This document shows, piece after piece, positions 56,552 to 64,000 of a stretch of DNA of 64,000 bases. The DNA comes from Corynebacterium felinum. GTDB lineage: Bacteria > Actinomycetota > Actinomycetes > Mycobacteriales > Mycobacteriaceae. Made by a program: the position numbers and the translations under genes. The notes under the pieces are model-generated. The model did no database searches. It worked only from the letters and a program-made list of their open reading frames with translations, and had not been told where the DNA came from. The number at the start of each line of letters is the position of its first letter. Position 1 is the first letter of the stretch. Location: assembly GCF_030408755.1 (NCBI RefSeq), contig NZ_CP047209.1:2232001-2296000 (forward strand), written 5' to 3'.

Positions 56552-58768
56552 CTATTTGGTTTTCGTTCCGTCCCACCAGTCATCTATCCTTCGCCCCATA
56601 TCGGCTCCCATCGCTTGCCCATAGTAAGAGCCTGTTACGGTACCTGCCGCACCGAAAAGAAACCTACCCCATGGAGTCTTACCCCATAGAAACTTACTAC
56701 CGTATCGAACGCCTAATGCTCCACCTACAAGACCACCTGCGTTACTGCCCATAGCCGAAGCAAGTGGAACACTGCTACCAGTCGCAACACTCTCTGTGAG
56801 AGCAACAATACCATTTGCAGCATTCAACATAGGATCTGCCAGGGGTATCTTCTTGGCGTAACCATAATATTTCGCCACAGCTTCCTTGTCTGCACCCATC
56901 GATTCCCCAATTTCATTAACAAATTTTTCGAAAGGCCCTTCCACAACGCCTTTAATATTGCCCGAAACTACCCCAATTGGTTCAAGCGCCTTCAGTGCTT
57001 TATTAATACCTGAAAAATCATAGGTTTTCTTTGCAGGATAATAGTGCTGGTCACCGTGCTCGGGAGTTCCAATGTGAAGTTCACCGAATTGCCTAGTAGT
57101 CCAAGCGTAACTCAATGGAGTATTTCCATCAGGTGTTTGCCTTGGACGCAACACAATCCCTTCAGGATTACTAAATTCACCAGAACTTGGAACTGTATAT
57201 TCGACGATCATCCCATTCGGGTAAACGACATACTGGATTTGGCGACGAGCGTCGGCATCAAAAGCCTCGTAGATCACACTAGGATAACTAGATTTGCCTT
57301 TCGGCACTCGCGGATAGACCTTTTCGTAGCCCTTCTCCCCGACCTTCATAGTCAAAGTGCCATCTTGGGATACCTTGGCATAATAATCAGAATTCGCACC
57401 GCCCTTCGGGATAATAGGCAATCCCTTCTTAGTGAAGGCAAAATAATTACCGCCAGGCGTCTGCAACGGACCCGGTGCATAATCATCAGCAACAGCAGTG
57501 ACCGAAGGAAGGCTAATAATCCGCGAGGTCATTCCAGGGCCAAATGGTCCTTCAACTGCACTAGTTTGAGTAAGAATACGAGCTAAATCATCCAAATTTC
57601 GCCCACGTACCTGATTGCGCTCCACCGCCTCATCATTTATCGAAAATGGGTCTGAAATGCTGCTATTCATACGGCGAATATCCCCAGCGATCACCTGTGG
57701 GTTGAGCTCCTCACCTAGGTAAGGATCCCACAAAAGGCTGTCCGTGCCCAGATGATTAATGCGTTCCTCCAAGCTCATCGCTGCATCGACAAACACCTTC
57801 GTGCGCTTATCATCAGCCAGAACGGATTGGAAAAGCCCCTCAATTAACGGCTCAACATTGGCCAGATCCTTCTCATTCATCAGATCCGCCTCACGGTAGA
57901 GCACAATGAACTTTGCCGCCTGCCGTTCAACCCGATGAATTAGCTGTATTAGTTCTTCAAAAGCACTCGACCATTGCCGTTGCACATTCTGATCCGCAGC
58001 GGTCATGATTTCACCTACTACTTCATCCACCCCTGAGAGAGAACGGATGGTGCGACCAGCAGGCACAAGGTGGTTCATAATCTTTCCCACGGTTCCTGCA
58101 ACTTCAATCAGTTCGGACAAAATGACACGCAAAAAGCTCAACTCGCGGGGTGGTTTCACCAATTGAACGGCACCCAGGCGACTATTTGCTACCACCCCGG
58201 CGAGGATAGATTCATGAGCTTGCACCTGAGAACGCAAATCATTTTTGTGTGCTTGAGCTTGCTGAAGGCATTGATCCCACGACCATTTCGCCGCTTCATA
58301 GAACGCCATGCTGGCATCAAGTGCAGACTTTGCTGCGGCAATTAATACAGGTTGCCCCATGCTGTTTGCAATCGACATGTTGTCTTCAGACTTATTCACG
58401 CAATCAACCGCAACATTGACTTCCTGATGGATAGCTTCAGCTTTTAGTTGTGTGGCGTCCATAGTTGCATTCGCCCCAGCCACATCGTCAGCGTACTGAG
58501 TGTACACCTGTGCGATGCGTTCAGCGATATCAGCGGCAGCTTTCATCTCCGCGGGCAGTGCCTCACCGATGTTTTGACGATACGCCAGCCCCACGTTGCC
58601 TTCGAATCCTTCGGGCACTAAGGCGCTGAGTTCACCGGCACCGTGGACGAGTAATTGCTGGACTTCCCGCCACGGTTGTGCGCTGGCGGCAATCTGCGAT
58701 GGGTTCCCGCCGATGGTGAAGTGTTGTCGGCGGAAAAGACTGAACGGTTCAAGGCGTTGTAGTGGCAT
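56552..58768 (-). CDS. Large WXG/PPE-like protein with glycine-zipper C-terminus, putative type VII cargo
   Basis: 738 residues. Residues 1-330 are alpha-helical with coiled-coil character (AWREVQQLLVHGAGELSAL type heptads, many Ala/Gln/Glu), like LXG/WXG100-type export domains. Residues 400-600 are beta-rich with repeated Tyr/Pro (YPRVPKGKSSYPSVIYEAF, YVVYPNGMIVEY), and 640-738 contain Gly-rich segments (NAGGLVGGALGVRYG, FLFGAAGTVTGSYYGQAMG) resembling glycine zippers. No signal peptide. It might be a secreted toxin-like protein, but I recognise no catalytic motif and no immunity gene beside it. ATG 58768. Confidence 0.6.
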   Translation of the reverse strand: MPLQRLEPFSLFRRQHFTIGGNPSQIAASAQPWREVQQLLVHGAGELSALVPEGFEGNVGLAYRQNIGEALPAEMKAAADIAERIAQVYTQYADDVAGANATMDATQLKAEAIHQEVNVAVDCVNKSEDNMSIANSMGQPVLIAAAKSALDASMAFYEAAKWSWDQCLQQAQAHKNDLRSQVQAHESILAGVVANSRLGAVQLVKPPRELSFLRVILSELIEVAGTVGKIMNHLVPAGRTIRSLSGVDEVVGEIMTAADQNVQRQWSSAFEELIQLIHRVERQAAKFIVLYREADLMNEKDLANVEPLIEGLFQSVLADDKRTKVFVDAAMSLEERINHLGTDSLLWDPYLGEELNPQVIAGDIRRMNSSISDPFSINDEAVERNQVRGRNLDDLARILTQTSAVEGPFGPGMTSRIISLPSVTAVADDYAPGPLQTPGGNYFAFTKKGLPIIPKGGANSDYYAKVSQDGTLTMKVGEKGYEKVYPRVPKGKSSYPSVIYEAFDADARRQIQYVVYPNGMIVEYTVPSSGEFSNPEGIVLRPRQTPDGNTPLSYAWTTRQFGELHIGTPEHGDQHYYPAKKTYDFSGINKALKALEPIGVVSGNIKGVVEGPFEKFVNEIGESMGADKEAVAKYYGYAKKIPLADPMLNAANGIVALTESVATGSSVPLASAMGSNAGGLVGGALGVRYGSKFLWGKTPWGRFLFGAAGTVTGSYYGQAMGADMGRRIDDWWDGTKTK

Positions 58769-58993
58769 AAGAAAACCCCTCTTAACTGGTCTAATACGGT
58801 ATAAAACCTCAAATTAATAGCACCAGTGCCGTCCCGCAAGATTAACCAATTTTTGCCCAAAAAGTAGTAAGAAAACAAAAAGTAAATGCCAATATTTCAC
58901 AAAGAATGCACGTTTTTGCATCGGCGAAGGAGGGAAGGCACCAGCGCTACACTGGTGCCTTCCCTCTGATTCTAAAAACAAGCCTGCGGAGGG

Positions 58994-60310
58994 CTATTCC
59001 TCTTCCGTAGTTGGAGGCAAAACCGTCACAACAACAGAGCGCACCTTAATGCGCCCGCGGCGATCACGCCCGCCCTCAGCTACGAGTTTTAAGCCAGCGC
59101 ACTCAATCTCAGTGCCTGGCAGCGGCACTCGCCCTTTATCAAAGGCGATCAAGCCAGCCACGGTATCGACCTGTTCCGTCACTTCTTCGGGGAATTGAAT
59201 CCGGATGTCGTGGTCGTCCGAGATCCGCTCCACCAGCTCTTCTAAGAATAGGCGGGAGACAACGCGATACACCTTGGGGTCATCGTCTGATTGCTCAATC
59301 GGTGCGATTTCGCGCTCATCGTACTCGTCGGCAATCTCGCCGACGATTTCTTCCAAAATATCCTCGATCGAAATCAGGCCCGCAACGCCACCGAACTCAT
59401 CAATAAGGATGGCGATGTGGAAGCGTTCGGTTTGCATTTCGTGCAGCAGTGCATCCAGATTCTTGGAATCTGGGATGAATTTTGCTGGCCGCATCACGTC
59501 GTCGACAAGCACGCTGCGTCCGCCGTCGGTGTCGTAATAGGTTTGCTTGACTAGATCTTTGAGGTAGACCACGCCGAGCACATCGTCCACAGTCTCACCA
59601 ATGACGGGGATGCGGGAATGCCCCGAACGCACGCATAAGCTGGTGGCTTGGCCGGCGGTTTTGCCGGATTCGATCCACAGCATTTCTGGGCGCGGCACCA
59701 TCACTTCGCGGGCGATGGAGCTTGCAAGGTCGAACACGCTTTGAATCATGCGGCGTTCTTCGATCTCCACCACACCGTGTTCTTGGGCGATATCGACCAT
59801 TTCGCGCAGCTCGACTTCTTTCGAGTAGGGCCCGTCGCGGAATCCTGCGCCGGGGGCGATGACGTTGCCGATCCAGATCAGGATTTTGGTCACCGGCCCC
59901 AAAATGGTGGCTACGATGTTCAACACCATGGCGGAGCCTAAGCTAATGCGGTACGGGTTTTTCCGGCCGACGGTGCGCGAAAAAACGCCGATGATGGTGA
60001 ACGAGACGAGCGTGACGCCAACAATAGCGGCTGTCAGCGCCCATTTTTCAAGCAATTGGGTGGCCAGAATGCCCGCGCATACTGCAGCGGTCGCATCGAG
60101 AAAAGTTTTCACCAGCACCAGCAGGTTGATGTGTTCGGCGCGGCGATCAAGTACTTTCGCTAAGCTTTTCGACGCCCGCGCGTCCGTCTCCTTGATCATC
60201 TGGTCGACCCTGGCGCGGGAAATAGTGGACACTGCCGCTTCCACTGTTCCCACCAAGCCGGAAAGCAGCAACGCCCCGATGATCACTGAGGCTAAAACGA
60301 CAACACTCAC
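58994..60310 (-). CDS. CNNM/CorC-HlyC family membrane protein
   Basis: 438 residues. DUF21 membrane domain (1-140), two CBS domains ([13 protein letters not shown] near 210 to [12 protein letters not shown] near 330) and a C-terminal CorC/HlyC domain ending in an acidic tail. Family members are implicated in Mg2+/Co2+ efflux. Start overlaps the ybeY stop (ATGA). Confidence 0.92.
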   Translation of the reverse strand: MSVVVLASVIIGALLLSGLVGTVEAAVSTISRARVDQMIKETDARASKSLAKVLDRRAEHINLLVLVKTFLDATAAVCAGILATQLLEKWALTAAIVGVTLVSFTIIGVFSRTVGRKNPYRISLGSAMVLNIVATILGPVTKILIWIGNVIAPGAGFRDGPYSKEVELREMVDIAQEHGVVEIEERRMIQSVFDLASSIAREVMVPRPEMLWIESGKTAGQATSLCVRSGHSRIPVIGETVDDVLGVVYLKDLVKQTYYDTDGGRSVLVDDVMRPAKFIPDSKNLDALLHEMQTERFHIAILIDEFGGVAGLISIEDILEEIVGEIADEYDEREIAPIEQSDDDPKVYRVVSRLFLEELVERISDDHDIRIQFPEEVTEQVDTVAGLIAFDKGRVPLPGTEIECAGLKLVAEGGRDRRGRIKVRSVVVTVLPPTTEEE

Positions 60311-60867
60311 TGCTGCATCTTTTCATCCAGTTCCGCCCGCTGCGCTGCGGACGGAAACGCCCCGGGGCCGCTGGGTTTCGGTTGGAAGCGTATGCCGCGT
60401 TTTTCGCAGTCGGCATACCAGTCGCGCAGCAGCTCATTTTGCAGGGCGAACATTTCTTGTTCTTCGGCCGGTTCAATGTGGTCGTAACCCAGCAGGTGCA
60501 GGCAGCCGTGGGTGGTCAGCAAGCACAGTTCATGGCCAAGGTCGTGGCCAGCTTTTTCGGCTTGTTTGAGGGCAAATTCGGGGCACAAGATGATATCGCC
60601 TAGCATTTGGGGGCCAGGGGCTTGGGCATCTGGGCGTCCCATACCGGGGGTGAGTTCGTCCATGGGAAAACTCATCACATCGGTCGGCCCTTCCAAGTCC
60701 ATCCACTGCATGTGCAGGTCAGACATGGTGGCGACATCAACCACGGAGATAGTAGCTTCCGCTTCGGGGTGAACGTCCATTTCTTTGAGCACGAAGCGGG
60801 CGACGTCGATAAGCGATTCTTCGTTGACCCCGTCAAAGCCAGATTCGTTGACAACCTCAATAGTCAC
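60307..60867 (-). CDS. ybeY: Endoribonuclease YbeY
   Basis: 186 residues from GTG 60867, four bases after the phoH stop, with GGAGAAG inside the phoH end. The zinc site is [12 protein letters not shown] (HxxxHxxxxxH), near residue 130. Takes part in 16S rRNA 3' maturation. The frame reaches 61029 but that overlaps phoH. Confidence 0.95.
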   Translation of the reverse strand: MTIEVVNESGFDGVNEESLIDVARFVLKEMDVHPEAEATISVVDVATMSDLHMQWMDLEGPTDVMSFPMDELTPGMGRPDAQAPGPQMLGDIILCPEFALKQAEKAGHDLGHELCLLTTHGCLHLLGYDHIEPAEEQEMFALQNELLRDWYADCEKRGIRFQPKPSGPGAFPSAAQRAELDEKMQQ

Positions 60868-60871
60868 TGTT

Positions 60872-61858
60872 CTACTTCTCCTCTGTGAGTTGTTTACGCG
60901 CCTGAAGCTCGGACTCGTACTGATCGTAAGCATTGACGATCCGGCCAACGAGCTGGTGGCGAACCACATCGTCCGCGCCCAGCTCAGCGAAATGAATACC
61001 CTCAACCCCACGCAAAATATGGCGCACAACCCTTAAACCAGACTTCTGCCCGCCGGGTAGATCCACCTGCGTAATATCGCCGGTGACCACCATCTTTGAA
61101 CCAAAACCTAGGCGGGTCAAAAACATCTTCATCTGCGCTGGGGTGGTGTTTTGCGCCTCATCTAAGATCACAAACGCATCGTTGAGGGTGCGTCCACGCA
61201 TATACGCCAGCGGGGCGACCTCCACAATGCCTGCTTCCATCAGTTTCGGGATGATCTCCGGCTCCACCATGTCGCGCAGCGCATCATGCAGCGGACGCAG
61301 ATAAGGGTCGATTTTATCGGTCAAGGTGCCGGGCAGAAAACCCAGCTTCTCCCCCGCTTCCACAGCGGGACGAGTCAGAATGATACGGCTGACCTGCTTC
61401 GACTGCAGCGCCTGCACAGCTTTCGCCATGGCAAGGTACGTTTTACCGGAACCGGCAGGGCCAAGGCCGAAAACAATGGTGTTCTCGTCAATGGCATCCA
61501 CGTACTCTTTCTGCCCGTAGGTTTTCGGCCGCACGGACTTCCCGCGACGCACAATAATGTCGCTGGCAAGCACCTTCGCCACCGACTGTGGTGCCTCCAC
61601 TGTGACGATGGAGATAGCGTGCTTCACGGATTCTGGGCTGATCACATGCCCGCGGCGTGCGATAGCTTGCAGTTCTTTGAGCACTTTCAAAGCGCGGGCA
61701 ACTTCGTGTTCTTCACCGATGATGGTGACGATATCGCCGCGGACGTGAAGTTGGCAGTCGAGCTGGTTTTCTAAGACTTTCAGGTTTTCGTCGTGTATCC
61801 CCAGCACCGTGGTGGTGTGGGCACTGTCCAGCTCAACACTGCGGGTAGTTTGACTCAT
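60872..61858 (-). CDS. phoH: PhoH-family ATPase
   Basis: 328 residues. N-terminal KH-like region (1-110); Walker [17 protein letters not shown] near 137; Walker [17 protein letters not shown] near 232. PhoH-like proteins often pair with YbeY in RNA metabolism. Part of dnaJ2-rsmE-phoH-ybeY-CorC operon. Confidence 0.95.
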   Translation of the reverse strand: MSQTTRSVELDSAHTTTVLGIHDENLKVLENQLDCQLHVRGDIVTIIGEEHEVARALKVLKELQAIARRGHVISPESVKHAISIVTVEAPQSVAKVLASDIIVRRGKSVRPKTYGQKEYVDAIDENTIVFGLGPAGSGKTYLAMAKAVQALQSKQVSRIILTRPAVEAGEKLGFLPGTLTDKIDPYLRPLHDALRDMVEPEIIPKLMEAGIVEVAPLAYMRGRTLNDAFVILDEAQNTTPAQMKMFLTRLGFGSKMVVTGDITQVDLPGGQKSGLRVVRHILRGVEGIHFAELGADDVVRHQLVGRIVNAYDQYESELQARKQLTEEK

Positions 61859-61890
61859 TCCTCATACCCTACCAGTCTTGCCTGTGGTGT

Positions 61891-62631
61891 TTAGAAGGTT
61901 GACCAGCGTGTGCTGCGTACCCCAATGGCGGCGAGTGCAACAAGCCCCGCCGTGGCGGTGCGCAACACTTCTGGGCCAAGTTTGACTGCCTGTGCCCCAG
62001 CCTGAGTGAAAACAGCACGTTCATCCTCACTGATCCCGCCTTCTGGCCCAATAATGATGACAATACTGTCCACATCAACATCGATGCTGGCCAGTGGCAC
62101 TGCAGCGGTTTCGTGAAGCACCAAGGCTTTATCTGCCTGCTCAATGAGCGCAACAACCTCAGGGGTCGAGGCCAATTCAGCAATATGCGGGATGGTTGCC
62201 CGACGTGATTGTTTCGCCGCGGACTGTGCCGCGGCCACCCATTTGGCGCGACCTTTGTCCGCTTTCGCACCCACCCATTTCGCTACGCAACGGCTGGCTT
62301 CCCACGGGACGATCGCATCGACGCCACCTTGAGTCAACAGATCGATGGCCAGTTCGGAGCGTTCCGACTTCGGCAGGGCCTGGACCACGGTCACGCGTGG
62401 TGTGCGCGGCTGCTCGACAACAAGGGTGAGCACCTCGCCGTACAGTGTGTCTTTTCCACGGGTTTCGGTGACTTTCACTTCGGCGCGTGCACCTTCGCCG
62501 TCGATAAGCTCAATGTGCTCACCAGCGACGATGCGCTTGACTGCGACTGCGTGGCGCCCTTCAACACCACTCAGTGTTACTAGCCCGCGTGTGGGAAGCG
62601 GGCGCTCGGCGATAAAGACTGGCAGCGACAT
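61891..62631 (-). CDS. rsmE: 16S rRNA m3U1498 methyltransferase
   Basis: 246 residues. SPOUT (trefoil-knot) fold with IIIGPEGGISEDE and VKLGPEVLRTATAGLVALA at the C-terminus, and ALPKSERSELAIDLLTQGGVDAI. Start overlaps the dnaJ2 stop by one base (TAATG). Confidence 0.95.
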   Translation of the reverse strand: MSLPVFIAERPLPTRGLVTLSGVEGRHAVAVKRIVAGEHIELIDGEGARAEVKVTETRGKDTLYGEVLTLVVEQPRTPRVTVVQALPKSERSELAIDLLTQGGVDAIVPWEASRCVAKWVGAKADKGRAKWVAAAQSAAKQSRRATIPHIAELASTPEVVALIEQADKALVLHETAAVPLASIDVDVDSIVIIIGPEGGISEDERAVFTQAGAQAVKLGPEVLRTATAGLVALAAIGVRSTRWSTF

Positions 62632-63758
62632 TACTTGCGGAACCTATTGCGAATCCGACCAAACAGCGACTGATCTTTGCCGTCGTGCACACCGCAGACA
62701 TCCCCACGGTGCTCGCGCAGTTGCTCCAGGATTTGACGGGACTTCTCGTCAAGCTCACGCGGGATGGTGATGTCGACGTGGGCGATCATGTCGCCGTAGC
62801 CCTCGCCGCGCAGGTATTTCATGCCTTTGTCGGGCACGATCAGCCGGTCAGCAGGCTGGGTGCCTGCTGGGATGGTGAAGTCAATGGGGTTGCCATCGAG
62901 GCCAATGACACTGAAGGTTGCGCCCAGCGCCGCATCAACCATGGGCACGGTTGCGGTCAGGTGCAGGTTGTCGCCTTCGCGGGTGAATACTGGGTGTGGT
63001 TCAGTAGAAACTTCTACATACAGGTCGCCTGCGGGTCCACCACCGTGGCCGACTTCGCCTTGGCCTGCCATGCGCACACGCATGCCGTCGGCAATGCCAG
63101 CGGGGATGCGAATGACTTTTTCGCGGCGTGCCTTCATCCGGCCTGCGCCATCACAGGTGGTGCAGGGCTTTTCAATGACATCGCCGAAACCTTCGCACAT
63201 AGGGCAGGTGGCGGTGGTCATCACGTTGCCGAGGAAGCTGCGTTGGACTTGCTGAATGTGGCCGGCACCCCCACAGTTGGTGCAGCGTACTGGTTTTTCC
63301 TTGGTTGCCGAGCCCGTGCCTTCGCAGCCGTTGCACAAGACGGCGGTGTCGATGGTGACTTCTTTTTCCACACCTGCAAATGCTTCTTCCAAGGTGATGC
63401 GGGTGCGCAGCAGAGCATCGTTGCCGGGTTGGACGCGTGACATTGGGCCGCGGCCGCTTCCACCGCCGCCGAAGAATGCTTCGAAAATATCTCCGAAGCC
63501 CCCACCGAATCCGCCGCCGTGCCCGTTGGCTTGGCCACCTGCGGACATGGGGTCGCCGCCCATATCAACGATGCGTCGTTTTTCTGGGTCGAGCAATACT
63601 TCTTGAGCGAGTGAGATTTCGCTGAACTTTTCCGCCGCTTCGTCGGTGCTGTTGACGTCTGGGTGGTACTGGCGGGCCAGTTTGCGGTAGGCCTTCTTAA
63701 TGTCGTTGTCGGAAGCGCCCTTGTCGACGCCGAGAATGCCATAGTAGTCGCGTGCCAC
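62631..63758 (-). CDS. dnaJ: Chaperone DnaJ (DnaJ2)
   Basis: 375 residues from GTG 63758. J-domain with HPD in YHPDVN; Gly-rich region with [20 protein letters not shown]; four zinc repeats [33 protein letters not shown]-terminal substrate domain. Co-chaperone of DnaK. The usual partner hrcA and its CIRCE element are not in the remaining 242 bp. Confidence 0.96.
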   Translation of the reverse strand: MARDYYGILGVDKGASDNDIKKAYRKLARQYHPDVNSTDEAAEKFSEISLAQEVLLDPEKRRIVDMGGDPMSAGGQANGHGGGFGGGFGDIFEAFFGGGGSGRGPMSRVQPGNDALLRTRITLEEAFAGVEKEVTIDTAVLCNGCEGTGSATKEKPVRCTNCGGAGHIQQVQRSFLGNVMTTATCPMCEGFGDVIEKPCTTCDGAGRMKARREKVIRIPAGIADGMRVRMAGQGEVGHGGGPAGDLYVEVSTEPHPVFTREGDNLHLTATVPMVDAALGATFSVIGLDGNPIDFTIPAGTQPADRLIVPDKGMKYLRGEGYGDMIAHVDITIPRELDEKSRQILEQLREHRGDVCGVHDGKDQSLFGRIRNRFRK

Positions 63759-63935
63759 GAAAGTTATTCCTTGGTGTCTTTTCTCTTATACGAAGTTGGA
63801 AAGTTAGTGCTGGTCGATTTTTTAAACCACACAATCCACGAAAAAGCTATTGTACTCCCTCCGCGCTCCAGCTCAACTTCCACACCCACCTGCAGCTTTC
63901 AATCAACAGTTCTCAGGATGAGGAGAGGGAAAACC

Positions 63936-63985
63936 CTCCCATCTCACCTGTCACAGTTTCCTCCCATCTCACCTGTCACAGTTTC
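63936..63985. repeat. Tandem 25-bp direct repeat at the window edge
   Basis: CTCCCATCTCACCTGTCACA plus GTTTC occurs twice in perfect tandem (63936-63960, 63961-63985), followed by the first six bases of a third unit. The array could extend beyond the window. Confidence 0.85.
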
Positions 63986-64000
63986 CTCCCACCGCCTCAA

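Noticed and set aside
63759..63935. Possible CIRCE/HrcA operator before dnaJ2
   Set aside because: No TTAGCACTC-N9-GAGTGCTAA match seen.

Overview
The window reads as a chromosomal segment of a Corynebacterium (Actinobacteria, Mycobacteriales). Evidence: the homodimeric aceE pyruvate dehydrogenase, the cobC / HAD protein / LMW tyrosine phosphatase / SURF1 / cobD / tRNA-Val / DUF3052 / aceE order (also the order of the Mycobacterium tuberculosis Rv2231c-Rv2241 region, from memory), the dnaG-glmS-dgt-glyS-ArsR-Zur-uppS-recO-era block and the dnaJ2-rsmE-phoH-ybeY-CorC block. I cannot name the species.

Layout. 1-2.1 kb: the end of a DUF3558-like lipoprotein gene and a Gly-rich PPE-like gene that is split into two overlapping ORFs. 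2.1-2.9 kb: a gene fragment, a 330-bp non-autonomous IS derivative and IS-end debris. 2.9-7.8 kb: a DUF6493-like protein and a SWIM zinc-finger protein. 7.9-15.5 kb: cobC, HAD/LMW-PTP/SURF1 operon, cobD, tRNA-Val, DUF3052, aceE. 15.7-22.8 kb: small conserved genes (alpha/beta hydrolase, acyl carrier protein, beta-lactamase-like hydrolase, TRIC-type channel, tRNA-Met and tRNA-Asn, a lipoprotein, a VOC protein). 22.8-23.7 kb: gene-free, with IS debris reaching the dnaG stop codon. 23.7-34 kb: dnaG, glmS, a G-poor 1-kb gap, a secreted RNase Sa-like nuclease, dgt, a DUF218 protein and a TPM-domain protein. 34-37.5 kb: a second lipoprotein/PPE-like locus with tandem lipoproteins. 37.7-40.1 kb: two small unknowns and glyS.

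40.4-46.9 kb: two near-identical IS1380-type elements in inverted orientation around an ArsR regulator, separating it from zur. 47-50.9 kb: Er-VIT iron/manganese transporter, uppS, recO, era. 50.9-58.8 kb: accessory-looking stretch with pdxY, a membrane-protein gene interrupted by a full IS, its intact paralogue, pdxST and a large WXG/PPE-like secreted-protein candidate. 58.9-63.8 kb: CorC/HlyC, ybeY, phoH, rsmE, dnaJ2.

How it fits together: most genes are housekeeping (central metabolism, replication primase, dNTP control, tRNA charging, ribosome maturation, envelope precursor synthesis). The accessory layer has two parts. One is putative type VII secretion cargo: two DUF3558-lipoprotein/PPE-like loci and one 738-aa protein. 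The other is a family of IS ends, from full-length to MITE to debris, that has visibly remodelled gene ends. The most interesting points are the duplicated lipoprotein/PPE-like module with its one-frame break, the IS-split membrane gene that is restored in frame by virtual excision, a DnaG lacking three of four zinc ligands, a dgt with no ordinary start codon, and the IS-bracketed ArsR regulator.
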